From: Anagrus nilaparvatae
Lineage: Eukaryota > Arthropoda > Insecta > Hymenoptera > Mymaridae
Reading direction: 5' to 3'
Assembly: GCA_022575985.1 (NCBI GenBank)
Contig: JAKSXM010000132.1
Location: 11,966,001-12,030,000, forward strand
DNA: 64,000 nucleotides
The position numbers and the translations under genes were made by a program. The notes under the pieces are model-generated. The model was not told where the DNA came from. It worked only from the letters and a program-made list of their open reading frames with translations, and did not search any database. Shown here in pieces: positions 49,834 to 61,100 of the stretch; positions within the stretch are counted from its first letter, which is position 1, and each line of letters opens with the position of its first letter.

Positions 49834-51265
49834 GGTATATATTGAATTATTGTTTTCATTATTAGACTGAAAATTTCTTTGGTTATTTTAATTTGAATTA
49901 TTTTTAGAATTTCCTTTATTACATTCGCTAGTATTATGTGTATGACTTTTGGGGTGATTTTGGCAAAATTTTTAACTATTTTTTGAGTTTACTTGTTTTT
50001 TGCTATTTTTACCTTGGAAAAATAGGACTGTTTTTTCTATTGTTGAACATAGAGTTTCTACTTGCTGCTTTATTAACTTTTTCTTGAACTGTTTTTGGGC
50101 AATTTTCTAATTTGTGGTCGGTAGAGAAACATTTTTCGCATTTTTCTATATTAATTGTGTTAATTAGTTCAGTTTTAGTTTCATTTTGAAGTATAGGTTG
50201 GACTTCATGTCTCATTTCTTTGTATTTTTCTAGGTAGCCTTCAATTGTTGCTGCTTTTTTAGCGATTTCACCAATTGTAAGTAATTCTGTTTCCAAGCCT
50301 AATCTACATTCTATTTCCGGTACAAGATCTCTTTTAAATCTATTTTTCGCTATTTGGGTAATTTGTGCATTAAATGTTTCTATTAAAACGACGGCGTTGG
50401 GGGCATTTCCTATACTTGCCTCGTAGGCTTTCTTTGTTTTACTAAATAATTCTTCTAATCTTAGTTGGTAACTTTAGACAGTTTCACCTTTAATTTGATA
50501 TATATTTCCAATTTTATTTGACAAATCGAGTCTATATTTTTACTGAATAATCTTTCGAAGTGATGTGTAAATTTAGAAATGGACTCAAAATTTATATCTA
50601 AAATTGTATCATAAGCACTTCCGGTAACTTTGTAATCTTAGAAGCATTGGCCATGATTCTCGTGGGGTTGTATTTTTGGCTCTTTCTATCTGTTTAAGCC
50701 AAGTATTCACTTGGAATACGTCAGGAGTCTGTCCATCGAAATTTTGAATACTGTCTAATGCTATTTTTAATTCAAAGTTTGTGGTTGGTTGTGCCATATT
50801 TGTATTTGGTTTATTAAAGTTTTTAATATTGTATTCTATTAAACTGTTTTAATTGGCTAGATTTTGTTCTGCCAGGTTGTAAAGATCTTGTCTTACTTGT
50901 ATCTCTCTGGTATTTAAGAGTTCGCTTTCGAAAGTGGGTTCACTGTTTAAACTTTTTTGTGGTAGTATAGGGGTTGTAGTGTCTAAAATTGGGCTGTCTT
51001 GAAGTTCAATATTATTAGTTATGAATATATTATTTATTGATAGGGATATTTGGGATTTGTTAATTTTTAAAATTTCAGAATTTTGAGTAATTTTTGTATT
51101 TTTAGTTTTAGAGGTTAAAAGTCCTTTAACAAAATCTTTTGTTGATTGTATACTTCTATTTAATTTAGAACCAGAAGGTTGTGTGTTATCTATTAAATTT
51201 TGATTTGTGGCTAATTGTTGGGATTTTGATCTAGTTATAGGACCTGATGGATTTGTTTTAGACAT
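49834..51265 (-). pseudogene. Gypsy gag, broken (copy C)
   Basis: The start ATG at 51265 opens 138 codons (MSKTNPSGPITRSKSQQLAT and onward to NLAEQNLAN). Further pieces follow in other frames: MAQPTTNFELKIALDSIQNF (50797), ELLTIGEIAKKAATIEGYLE (50290) and the CCHC knuckle CEKCFSTDHKLENC (about 50140). Several frameshifts and stops are present. The C-terminal end and pol are cut away where the R1 poly-A begins at 49833. Confidence 0.85.
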
Positions 51266-51425
51266 AACAATTTCATTTTAAAATAATAGTTAAATAGTAA
51301 AAGAAAATTATAAAATTATTTTTATATATATGAATATGTATATTTAATATATATGTATAATAAATGCATTAAAAAAAAATGTAATAAAAAAAAAATTGAT
51401 GCGTGGGGTAGCCTACTTAATTTTG

Positions 51426-51461
51426 TATAAATTGACCGCAAAAAAAAAATTAATTATCAGT
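51426..51461 (+). promoter_or_regulatory. Core promoter of antisense gene, copy C
   Basis: TATAAATTGACCGC (51426) is followed by ATTATCAGTTG. TCAGT matches the arthropod initiator consensus, and its A lies 33 bp after the first T of the TATA box. TGCGTGGGGTAGCCTACTTA lies just upstream. The ATG of the antisense gene is 83 bp downstream of the TATA box. Confidence 0.7.
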
Positions 51462-51508
51462 TGTTTTATTAAAAGTTTTATTAAAAGACAAAAAAAAAGG
51501 AAAAGAAA

Positions 51509-52171
51509 ATGTGCAGATCAAAAAGAAACAAAGAAGCTTGGATATTGTGGCTTCATCAACCACTCCAACAACAGTTACTTAGTCCGGTATATAGGTCACT
51601 TTTTGCCCAAAGTAAGTAAAAAAAAAATTCCAAAAAAGAAAAAAAATTTTTGTTAATGTGTATATTAATTTATTTTATTATTATTTTTTTTTTTAGATTC
51701 ATTTGGCTTTAGAGTGTAGTCTGGGGGATGATGACAGGGATCATCCACTGTTTGGGTTATCACGGGACGTCAGGAGGATTGTAAGTTAAATTTATTGTAT
51801 TATTTTTATTAAAAAAAAAAAAAATTATTTATCTATTATTTTGTGTTTCCAATGTATGATAATAATAATAAAAAAAAATTGTTTTGTTTCAGTGCCAGCT
51901 TATTTTCAGTGAACTTAGCTGGAAGCGGATTCATCAGGAGGGGGGCGATTTAATATCGGCTCCCGGGGAGGACGGAGTTACGCACAGGAAACTATCAAGG
52001 CGACGGCTTCACCTAGACCGTCTTTTTGGAGAGGAGGAGTATCCTCGGGACTGGCTGTCCCAACGGCCGTTTTTGGGACGGCTATTTTATGAGCTGGAAC
52101 CCATTCTATTCAAATTCTGTTTACCGTTAGGGAACTGGAGTCCTCCTATGAAGCGGAGACGTCTTCAATAA
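51509..52171 (+). pseudogene. Antisense retroelement gene, copy C (exon 1 frameshift)
   Basis: Exons are 51509-51611, 51697-51780 and 51893-52171, with intact GT-AG sites. Relative to copies D and F, one extra A in an A-run (51517-51521) shifts the frame straight after ATG TGC AGA TCA. The rest of exon 1 is preserved in the +1 frame (KKLGYCGFINHSNNSYLVRY), as are exon 2 (IHLALECSLGDDDRDHPLFG) and exon 3 (CQLIFSELSWKRIHQEGGDL, DWLSQRPFLGRLFYE, SPPMKRRRLQ, stop). The damage is a single base, so this copy may have died recently. A sequencing error in the homopolymer is also possible. Confidence 0.75.
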
Positions 52172-52878
52172 GAAAAGGAAATAAAAAAAATGTTTTTACT
52201 CTAAGAGCCCTTGTATGTGTATAAAAAAAGAAAAAAAAAGGATTTTAAAAAAAAGCACATAAAAAAAAATTGTAAATAAGCTATCGAATTAACCTGTATA
52301 TTGCTGGCGTTCCTAAAAGCCTATGAGTTTTTATATGGATATATTTATATATATATATATTTATATATATGTATAGTAGAAAGCAAGTATGCATAGTATT
52401 TTAAATAAATAATATCGTCAGGTATATTTTAATAATCATTAGGCGTGTACGATTTCGTATTTGCCATTTGATTTCTGAATATTTATTTTTTAAATTTCGG
52501 GACATTTACGTTATTTTTTAAAATAAAAAAAAAAGGTTATTTTAATTATCGGCATATAAAAAGGTTTATTTTAAAAAAGATTTTAGTTAGTAAGTTAAAA
52601 TAATCGTATATATAACAAAAAATGGATATGTATATACAGTTTCGTATAATGCTTATTCATCGTAAAAAAGTAGTGAAGAATTGAGTGTAAAACGATTAAA
52701 GATTAGGAGAAAAAAAACTTTGATTTCTGGCAGTTTTAATTTAATAATTTAATATAATTTTAATTTTAATGTTAGTTAAGATAATTTGATTTGATTTTAA
52801 TTTTAATTTAAATTTTATTCTTTTATTTGGTAGGATTCATATTTTTGTAAAACAAAAATTTCGGTATTAGGAACCACT
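52172..52878 (-). other. Element C 5' leader and primer binding site
   Basis: The primer binding site TGGTTCCTAATACCG (minus strand, 52876-52862) has the LTR terminus (TGTTATA on plus, from 52879) two bases away. The leader blocks match those after copies B and E, including TTTTAATTTAAATTTTATTC, GCTTATTCATCGTAAA and TTTCGGTATTAGGAACCACT. This copy shows the complete order on the minus strand: LTR, primer site, leader with antisense gene, gag. Confidence 0.7.
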
Positions 52879-53423
52879 TGTTATAGTCTAATAGCTATCA
52901 TTTAGTATTTATTCAAGATTATTATTAGTGCGAAAACATGACTTAAGAAGGATGATTATCCAGAATTTAAATTGAAATCAATTTAAGTAATACAGACCAT
53001 AAAAGATTTTTTAAAGCTTTAATTTTTAGTTTTATTTATTTGCAGCTGTAAAAATGGATTTATTAAAAAAATAAGATTTTTAAATGTGAAATCAGTTTTC
53101 AAGGTTAAACTCGCTAACAAGTAAAATTGAACCTTTTGATAAAAAATCTATTTAAAAAATTTAAAATTTAAAGTAAAATTATTTGATTTGTTTATACATC
53201 TTTTATAGGCTAAAATTAATTCCTGGAATAAAAAACTTATAACCAGTTTCTGTAAACACAACCTAAATACGTGGTACGTCACTCTTTACTTACAGCTGAG
53301 GGATAGGTCAATGCATAAAAGTTACAATACAAATTGCTATTTTTATAATTTGCAATTATCACTTTTGATAGATGTACACGGAAAAACAACTGCTTACTTT
53401 ATATTCTTATTTGTAATATACTC
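52879..53423 (-). mobile_element. Partial 5' LTR of element C and AT-rich flank
   Basis: TGTTATAGTCTAATAGCTATC at 52879 is the inverse of the element's LTR terminus. A similar block (GTTATAGTCTAATGGCTATC) occurs at 36654 just before the second promoter of copy A. I cannot find the other LTR end, so the extent is uncertain. The rest of the interval shows no gene. Confidence 0.4.
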
Positions 53424-54192
53424 CAGTCAATATACGGGTTTGGTTGTATTTTAATGGCAAATATGAGATTTGCTTTACTATATGTTTTTTGAGTCGCTAA
53501 ACACGAAAATCGGGGTCATTTCGTAAAGAAATGGGGGCTTCACCCCTAAATTTGCAAAAAATTACCCTAAAATGGGGCGCTTTTACATAGTTGCACTTTG
53601 AGCGCTCAGATTCGCACTATACGGGTTTCTTGGGTCGCTGATCATGAATTTCGACTTATTTTTCTTAAATAATTAAAATTTCACCCCTAAATTGGCTAAA
53701 ATTACCCCCGAAAAGGGGGTGTTTTTGCTATTTTCCTACTTTGAGCAACCAGGATATGTCCATATAGGTTTTTTGGGTCGCTAATCAATAATTTCGACTT
53801 ATTTTTCATAAATATTCCATATTTTACCCTTACATTACCTAAGACTACCCCTAAAAGGGGCGTTTTTGCTATTTAGGCACTTTGAGCAACCAGGATATGT
53901 CCATATAGGTTTTTCAGGTCGCTAATCAAGAATATCGACTTATTTTTCATAAGTATTCAATATTTCACCATAACAAAATATTCGAAGTTCTTGAATAGCG
54001 ACCCAAAAAAGGTATATGAGCATATCTTGGACCCCATTTTGGGGTAGTTTTTTGCAAATTTAGGGGTGAAGCCCCCGTTCCTTTACAAAATGACCCTGAT
54101 TTTCGTGTTCAGCGACCCAAAAAACATATAGCAAAGCAAATCTCATGTTCGCCAGTAAAAATACAACCCCCCCCCCCCCCGTATTTTGACTG
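53424..54192. mobile_element. Palindromic MITE, 769 bp
   Basis: CAGTCAATATACGGG at the left matches the inverse of CCGTATTTTGACTG at the right, apart from a 14-base C run next to the right end. The arms continue through ATGAGATTTGCTTTACTATA-like, CGCTAAACACGAAAATCGGG-like and GGGGGCTTCACCCCTAAATT blocks with their inverses. The interior has near-tandem units of about 130 bp containing GGGTCGCTAATCA and CTTTGAGCAACCAGGATATG. There is no coding sequence. Confidence 0.8.
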
Positions 54193-55429
54193 AATTAATA
54201 AGCAAATTAGATGTGGTGCAACATGAGTAGCGTCATGCAGTTGCAACTCTCTCATTCTGCAGATTTTACATCCACGGCAATTGTAAAGTTGCAAATAACA
54301 AGGCGGTCATGAAGGTAATACCCCTTATATTGGCTGTATAAATGACCTATAATTTATAATTTATGCAAGTGTTATATTTGCAGAATTTGTGCTCGTTACA
54401 ACAGTTTGTATGAGCATCTTTACACTGCTAAAGTTTTTCTGTGTAGTATTCAAGAAAAATCTAGCTGTTTAATAAAGTGAGTGGCAAACGCAGATATTTG
54501 AGGGTAGAAAATTTTCTTTTCTAATATTATAATCATAAAGTTCACTCTCAGGCTACTGCGGTTGAATTTTGCTTAATAAGCTTGAATATTCAATTACTTG
54601 CTAATAAAATAATCAACTTATTTACTTGAACTCTCAACCATTTCCAGCAAAATTTTGTGAAAAAAATGACTATAATATTCAAGCAAACTACTTGGATTTT
54701 CAAGCCAAATATTATTAATTACCATTTTTAAGTTTTGCTTTTTTAGGCCAATTACAAGTGCAGCAATCTGACAGTGTGAAAAATTTTTTTTAATGTAAAA
54801 ATAGATTTATTTTAGCTGATCCTCAGGGTTTGAAATTAAATGTTCTTGAGAATCTGATTGGAGATCTGATACTAAACTTTTTTTTTCCAAAAGTTCTTAT
54901 TTAGGTTAAAAATGGATCCCTGATAGAAACTAGGGCCATACTTTACTTTTAAGAATTGAATTGCAAGTTTTTGAATAGAAAATTTTACATCTACAGATAA
55001 TAATGGTTGACTTTTGAGGTATACCTGGGAGACAGTCTATAGACTATCTCCAAAAAATAAAAACGGTCTCTCTAAATAATTTATTAAACAAATGGTTATA
55101 CAATAATCATTTTTTCAGATTTTAACTGAGTAGAAAATAATAACTTAAGCTCAATAATAATTTATATTCTTTCTTACAGAAATTCTTAATGATGATCCCA
55201 AGGGCCAGTATATCAGATTATGGTGCAATAAAATTTGTGATTTTTTAATCAATTGTCAATTTACTTGCTTGTTTAAAAACGTTTTATAACTATTTTGTAT
55301 ATTTATTCTTTAATGATATGATAAAAAATAAATAATATGAAAAAAATACTAATTTTCTTTTATTCTTTTATACGCCAAATAACTCCAAATACGTCAAAAA
55401 GAAATTTTTTTGAGAAAAAAAAGTCGAAA
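54193..55429. other. AT-rich region, no gene seen
   Basis: No recognisable gene or element in about 1.2 kb. A short mirrored stretch near 55015-55050 (ATACCTGGGAGACAGTCTATAG then ACTATCTCC) may be a worn hairpin. Confidence 0.45.
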
Positions 55430-55665
55430 CCGATGAAACGTCTTGACACTTTTTCAAAACGTTTGGAAACGTTTTATAAATGTTTTTAAACGTTTCTAAA
55501 ATATTTATGAAACGTTTTTCTGCGGACATTTAAAATGTTTTATAAACGTTTTAAAAACGTTCCAAAACGATTCTAAAAGGTTTTATATCGTTTCTAAAAC
55601 GTTTCAAAACTTTTTGAAACTTTATTGAAAACGTCTCAGAAACGTTTCAAAAACGTTTGGTGCTA
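55430..55665. repeat. Degenerate tandem repeat of AAAACGTTT
   Basis: The word AAACGTTT or AAACGTTTC recurs about every 15-25 bp through roughly 230 bp (GAAACGTTTTATAAATGTTT, TCTAAAACGTTTCAAAAC and similar). AACGTT is itself palindromic. No gene overlaps it. It may be a simple expansion or part of a MITE. Confidence 0.7.
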
Positions 55666-55784
55666 TGTGGGAAATTCCTAAATGTTATAAAATTCTAAAA
55701 TATACTTATGACATCGTTAACTAAATATAATTCCTAAAATTATTAATCAATGATGTCATAACACTTAGAAAAATTTTTTAAAAA

Positions 55785-56410
55785 ATGTGCAAATCCAAAG
55801 AATCCAAAAAACTTGACTACTGTGGTTTTATTAACCACCCAAACAACAGTTACCTGATTCGGAACATAGGCATCTTTTTGCCTAGAGTAAGTAAAAAAAA
55901 TTTTTTATTTTTTTATTTTTTTTTTTTAATGTGTATATTAGTTTATATATTTATGTTATTATTATTTTATTTTTTTTTGGATTCATTCCGCATTAGAATA
56001 TGAGTACGGCGACAACGATCCCTGTCATCCAATGTCTCTAATGACGTACGAAGGATTGTAAGTATTGGAAAAAAAAATATATAAATATATATATATATAT
56101 ATAACATTAAATAACTAATAAAAAAAAATTTATTTATGTTTAGTGTCAGATACTTGTATGTGAAATAAGTTGGAGGAGGATCCTCTAAGAGGGAGCGGAT
56201 TTGGACACAGCTCCTGGTGAAGAACGCAAGCTCTCTGGGAGGCAGCTGCACCTGCGGCGACTTTTCGGCGATGAGCCCTATCCGGAGGACTGGCTATCTC
56301 AACGCCTGTTTTTGGGACGGCTATTCTACGAGCCAGAACCCAACTCATTCAAATTTTCATTACTGTTGGTGGACTGGAGTCCTCCAATGAAGCGGAGACG
56401 GATTCAATAG
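55785..56410 (+). pseudogene. Antisense retroelement gene, copy D (multiple lesions)
   Basis: Exon 1 (55785-55886) is fully open: MCKSKESKKLDYCGFINHPN and onward, with a GTAAGT donor. The acceptor of exon 2 has mutated from AG to GG (55979-55980). Exon 2 (55981-56057) is 7 bp shorter than in other copies, which shifts the frame. Exon 3 (56144-56410) carries an in-frame TAA where copy C has a CAG-like codon (RRIL*EGADL), but the rest is preserved (RKLSGRQLHLRRLF, DWLSQRLFLGRLFYE, SPPMKRRRIQ). No gag remains to its left; an LTR of another element begins 240 bp to the right. Confidence 0.8.
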
Positions 56411-56651
56411 AAAAAGAAAATATTTTAAAAAGTTTTATGTATTTTAAAAGTTTTGTATATGTAAAAAGGAATGTAAATATGGGAAAAAAAAAATTTTGGG
56501 GGTTATAGAATATACTTTATTTTTGTCTATTTAAAAAGACTTTTATTTCCTTCCTTTCTTAAAAGACAAAAGATATACTAAAGAAAAAGGTAAATATTAT
56601 AAAAAAAAAATTTTTTAATGAAACTTTAAAAGAACTATAAAAAAATGACCG

Positions 56652-57172
56652 TGTTATGCGCCCAACGCCCAACATTTTGTAATTAATTTTAAATGTATGT
56701 TCTAAATTATTTTGTAAGATTTCTAAAAAAAAAAAGATTTTAAAAACTTGTAATTTTATTATTTAAGCAGTTTTTAAATGAAATGTCAAAATGTTAAGTA
56801 TGTAAAATACCTCAACTAAGTTTATCAGCAAATATTTTTATGAATTAATGAGAATTACCAAATGTCGCAAACATATTTGTTAATATTATAAATAAATCGT
56901 CTTCCTTAGATGAAATATAAAAGGATATAAAAATCATTAGAGCTCAGTTCAGTTTCGCTTTTTAAAATTCGTTTTTGTAAAATAGTTCAGTTAATAAAAG
57001 TTATTTGTTTAAATTCAAAATCAATAATACATTGTTTAAAACATCTCCAATACCAAATAAGTAAGTAATAAAGTTTAATTTTTATTTAAGTTTTTATAAA
57101 TGTACATCCCATATACATACGTTCTATCCACTAACTATTAATAAAATAAATTATGATTTTAATATCATAACA
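56652..57172 (+). mobile_element. Gypsy 5' LTR, 521 bp, of plus-strand element G
   Basis: TGTTATGCGCCCAACGCCC to CATAACA, with 7-bp inverted ends. It is related to the solo LTR at 41545-42006 and distinct from the 38309 type. It is followed after two bases by a tRNA-Glu primer binding site and then gag sequence in the same orientation. The last 79 bp recur at 58545-58623. Confidence 0.85.
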
Positions 57173-57174
57173 AT

Positions 57175-57220
57175 TGGTTCCAATACCGGGAATCGAACCC
57201 GGGACACCTGGGTGAAAGCC
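57175..57220 (-). other. Extended tRNA-Glu complement after LTR (46 nt)
   Basis: TGGTTCCAATACCGGGAATC and the following 26 bases are complementary to tRNA-Glu from the CCA end through the T arm, variable loop and 3' side of the anticodon arm. The anticodon loop reads CTTTCAC on the minus strand (anticodon UUC). A normal primer binding site covers only about 18 nt, to the first modified base. Matching stops in the 5' side of the anticodon stem; the next bases are unrelated. Confidence 0.8.
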
Positions 57221-58544
57221 TTAAAACACTGATTCACGTGACCTCATCACAGCATTTAATAGACAAATAAATGACATAGCAAAAAGAGATTTAATAAGAG
57301 GATATCAAACAGAAATTGAAATAAGATTAGGGGACGTCGAAAATCTTACACGCGCACAAATTAATGAAAAAGCACAAAATATATAATCAAATTTACAAAT
57401 CATGGAAAACAGACAACGCGGACTGCAACCTACACTAAAAAAAGATCCCACAACATTAGCAACCGTAAACATGGCTTTAGACACCTGTGAAGTTTGTGCA
57501 TCAAATACACTTAAAACCCTATATTGCACAGTAGAAATAAAAATAATATAGCAAGAAAGTACAATAGACAAACTAATGAATAAAATAGAAAGTCCAAAAC
57601 CTGAAAAACAAGAAATAAATCTTGCTAAAACCCAATTAAAACCTCCAAACACAGCTAAATATTTTTGCCAAAACCATCCCGACTCCGGAACATACAATAC
57701 TGATCAATGTAAGGCAGATCAAAACCCCCAAGCAAGACGAAATCAAAACCTTTCAGAAATTCTAACCAACGGTACCCACGAAACACAAATCCTAATTTTA
57801 ACCAAAATAATCAACCTTCACATAATCCAAATTTTTTACAAAACACTAATCAACAAAATAGAAGACAACCTAACCCCAATAAATTCAATAACTACAAATA
57901 TCCTAACAATAATAATAATTATAGACAATATACTCACCCTAATCAACATAATTTCCATAGCCCAATGCACAAACAGCAATACAAAAACCATAACTATCAC
58001 CACAGACAAAACAGATACCAAAATTCTACAAACGGAATAAAAATATGCTATTTCTGCAATGACCCATCTCATTTGATAATAAGTTGTCCAAAATAAATAT
58101 TAGCAAGAGCACAAGCCTTTTCAGAATCGGAAGGAACTGGCCAACAGCAACAACAAACACCCCAGATTTCTCATCAAAATTTCTATTTCAAAGTCCTAAC
58201 AAATCACATCATTAATATACCCATACTAATTTTTAAAAATGATTTAGGGCACAAAAGATACTTGATGCTGAATTCGATAGCTACGTGCTCAATTATTAAG
58301 GAAAATTGTATACCAGAAACTGCCAAAAATTTTATAGATAAAACTAATATTATCAAAATCACGGGTATATCAAATTTATCAATTTTTTCAATTGGCACGC
58401 ATAACATTAAAATATTTGATACACAATGCACATTTCATGTAGTAAAAAATGACTTTTCGGTAGAAAATATAGACGGAATTTTAGGCTCCAACTTCCTAAC
58501 AGAAATTAAAGCCAACATAGACTATAATTCATTCATATTTCATT
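57221..58544 (+). pseudogene. Gypsy gag and protease remnants (element G)
   Basis: Gag starts mid-domain (RDLIRGYQTEIEIRLGDVEN), aligning with the region of copy B around FMDGFLPEIECRL. It has in-frame stops, and the knuckles are altered: CEVCASNTLKTLYC has lost the His, CQNHPDSGTYNTDQC has Tyr for the second His, and CYFCNDPSHLIISC is intact. A protease-like stretch follows (58262 on) with LMLNSIATCSIIKENC where DTGA-type residues are expected, then ITGISNLSIFSIGTHN and GILGSNFLTEIKANIDY. This is a diverged subfamily, clearly dead. RT and integrase are absent. Confidence 0.8.
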
Positions 58545-58623
58545 TTTATAAATGTACATCCCATATACATACGTTCTATTCACTAACTATTAATAAAATA
58601 AATTATGATTTTAATATCAACAC
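58545..58623 (+). mobile_element. LTR 3' end fragment
   Basis: TTTTTATAAATGTACATCCC onward to AATATCAACACA duplicates the last 79 bp of the LTR at 56652-57172 almost exactly. It joins the protease remnant on the left and an R1 RT fragment on the right, so it marks a rearrangement junction rather than a complete 3' LTR. Confidence 0.75.
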
Positions 58624-59043
58624 ATGATGTACAACACATGCATCCGAACAGGAGTCTTTAGCAGGCGATGGAAAAAGGCAATACTGGTACTTATCAGCAA
58701 AGGAAAGGGTGATCCTACACTCCCATCCTACTGGCGACCACTAGGACTTTTGGATACAGCGGGAAAAAGTTTCGAAAAGATGCTTCAACCTCGTATCTTA
58801 AACGCTGTAGAAGCAGCGGGAGACTTATCTCCTCGACAATACGGCTTTAGACGGGGGCGGTCCACCATTGGGGCAGTGAAGGAGGCCGTTGACGTGATAG
58901 CGAGGGCCCAAATGGGTAATCATTACTCTCGTAAAATTACTCTTTTGGTTACCCTTGATGTCAAGAATGCATTTAACTCGGCAAAGTGGAGGCACTTCCT
59001 GCAAGGACTGAGTGACTTGGGTAATTGTTTACTACTTAGGTAA
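58624..59043 (+). pseudogene. R1-type LINE reverse transcriptase fragment
   Basis: An open frame of 139 codons encodes the N-terminal RT region: WKKAILVLISKGKGDPTLPS, SYWRPLGLLDTAGKSFEKML, LSPRQYGFRRGRSTIGAVKE and motif A LLVTLDVKNAFNSAKW. The active-site FADD block and everything after it are missing. It replaces exon 1 of antisense copy E: sequence identity with R1 ends near 59041, and exon 2 of the antisense gene follows at 59135. Confidence 0.85.
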
Positions 59044-59134
59044 GTTTAATAATTAGCAATAAAAAAAAAGAGAGAAAGAGAGAAAGAGAGAAAAGTATTT
59101 GAAAATTATAATTTTTATTTTTTTTTATTTATAA

Positions 59135-59549
59135 ATTCATTTGGCGTTAGATTGCGAAATGGGGGATGACGATCCTGCTCACCCCTTCTTTGATATGGGA
59201 CGGCCGGTGAATTGTAAGTATTAAGGTAATCTGTTAAGGTGCAATATATAAAAGAAGAATTCTACTTTTGTTACAGTGTCAACAAATTATGTCCGAGTTA
59301 AGCTGGCACAGGATACACCATGAGATGGTCGACCTGGTTTCGGCTCCGGGTAAAGAGCGGAAGCATTCGAGCATACCGCTGTATTTGGATTCTTTGAAAC
59401 ATACCCCAGTGAGAACGATTGGCTGGCCAAACGTTTGTTTCTGGGGCGGCTGTTTTACGAAGAGGGAATCTCTTTCGGTTTTGCCTGCCGTTAGAGGACC
59501 AGGACGAGGAGCCTCCCAGGAAAAGACAAAGGATGGAGTAGGCCAATAA
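59135..59549 (+). pseudogene. Antisense retroelement gene, copy E (exon 1 lost)
   Basis: Exon 2 (59135-59213, IHLALDCEMGDDDPAHPFFD) is 5 bp short and its acceptor is AA instead of AG. Exon 3 starts at 59277 after TTACAG (CQQIMSELSWHRIHHEMVDL). It shifts frame near 59395, and the remaining core is legible in another frame (WLAKRLFLGRLFYE-like, then PPRKRQRME). It groups with copy B in sequence (HRIH.EM motif, PPRKR end). No promoter or first exon is present. Confidence 0.75.
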
Positions 59550-60247
59550 AAATGAATAAGAAGAAAAAAAATAATAATAAAATATATGTAAAAAATAAAT
59601 GGGAGTAACAGAATATATGTGTAATTTATGAAAAAAAAGAATTGCTTACTTTTTTTTTTCTTACTTGACCTTTTCCTATCAATTGCATATAATAAAAATA
59701 AAAATGACAATAATATTGACGAGTTTGAATCAAAAGAGTAAACAAATTTCTGATTTTAAAAAATATAATTTTATTTTGCTAAACAGAAATATATATACGT
59801 ATATGTATATATTTATAGGTATCTGACATTTTTATAATATGGCAGTAATTTAAATAAAAATTATTATTAAATATATTTTAATAAACATTAGGCGTATGTG
59901 ATTTCTTAATCGCCATCTAAACTCTGAATATCTGCTTTTTAAATTTTTGGACATTTATGTTAAAAAAAAAATTATTTTAATCGTTAAAAAAAAGGAGATC
60001 ATTGGACATAATAGAAGGTTTATTATTATTTTTTAAAAGATTTTACTTATTGTGCTTTAAATAAACGAACATAAAGGAATTAATATATGTATAGTTTTAT
60101 ACTTATTCATAATAAAATAAGTAATGAAAAAATTAAATATATAATGGTGGAAAAAATTTTGATTTGTGACAATTTCAAATTTTTTTTTTTGATTCGATTC
60201 TTATTTTAAATAATTTAAAATTAGAAAAACGGTACTTAGGATCCATT
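59550..60247 (-). other. Element E 5' leader and primer binding site
   Basis: Shared leader blocks follow the gene: TGGGAGTAACAGAATATATG (59600), ATTTCTTAATCGCCATCTAA (59901) and ACTTATTCATAATAAA (60100). On the minus strand ATGGATCCTAAGTACCG (60246-60230) is a decayed primer binding site, and TGTTATA at 60248 marks the LTR terminus. The layout equals that of elements B and C. Confidence 0.6.
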
Positions 60248-61100
60248 TGTTATATCTCTCATAACGTATAATTTGTAAATATCTGATAAATCAACAAATT
60301 ATAATAATGAAATTAATATAATGAAGTATTAAACCCCTAGTATTATATTTTTATTATTATTTATGATTTTTTTTTTTTATAATAAAATAATAAAATAACA
60401 AGATAAGTTTAAATTAATAATGAGAAAGAATTTTAATAAAAGAACGAAAATAGGATTATATCTTATTATTTTAATTATTAAACTATTACACCGCGCAGGC
60501 GCAGACTCTCGGAGTAGTCAGCGTTTTGTGCATAAAAGAGAGAACAAACTCTCGATTCGTTCAGTTGGGTTTCGACTCTCCTCACTGGTGGTTATCCGTA
60601 GTAGCAGTGGCTCTAGGTACCGGCGGACATCCGTGGTATTTAAAGGTGAAATTGTGTGTCCTGGTGAAAAACTCCCAGTAGACGTTTTACATCGACTGTT
60701 GTAAAACTGTTGGTCATCTTTAGGTGAGATAGCTTAATAATAAGAGGGTATTACCTTTTACATTCAGATACAATATAATATGCCAAGAAGGTTTACCGCT
60801 TGTCGCATTATTATATTATGTATGAATATTGATATACTTTAATGTGAGTTAGGTTGGTTATCCGCCTAGTCACTCTTGTTTTTTTTTTTTTTTTCTTTCG
60901 TTAATTTAATTCTATACGTTAAGCAGGTTTGCCGCTTAACGTCTCTCTTTCTTTTTTATATCAAGTACGTTAGGCCGAATACCCGTCTAACATTCTTTTA
61001 TTCTCTTTAAATATTTTTTTTTATTACCGTAGTAAACATTAGGCCGGATTACCGCCTATTAACATTATATTCGTAACCTTTTAATATTGGGATGGATTTG
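60248..61100. other. LTR remnant, then GC-rich leader-like region with hairpins
   Basis: After an AT-rich LTR-like stretch, 60490-60730 is GC-richer (GCGCAGGCGCAGACTCTCGG onward). It resembles a retroelement promoter and leader but matches no coding element here. From 60783 to 61066 five imperfect hairpins of the type GTTAGGCCGGATTACCGCCTAAC-like (stem TTAGGC/GCCTAA, loop GGATTACC-like) recur about every 52-70 bp. No convincing coding frame accompanies them. The source element is unknown. Confidence 0.5.

Noticed and set aside
60420..60704. 94-codon open frame in the GC-rich leader-like block
   Set aside because: The serine/arginine-rich translation looks like non-coding leader sequence. No conserved domain or second copy was seen.
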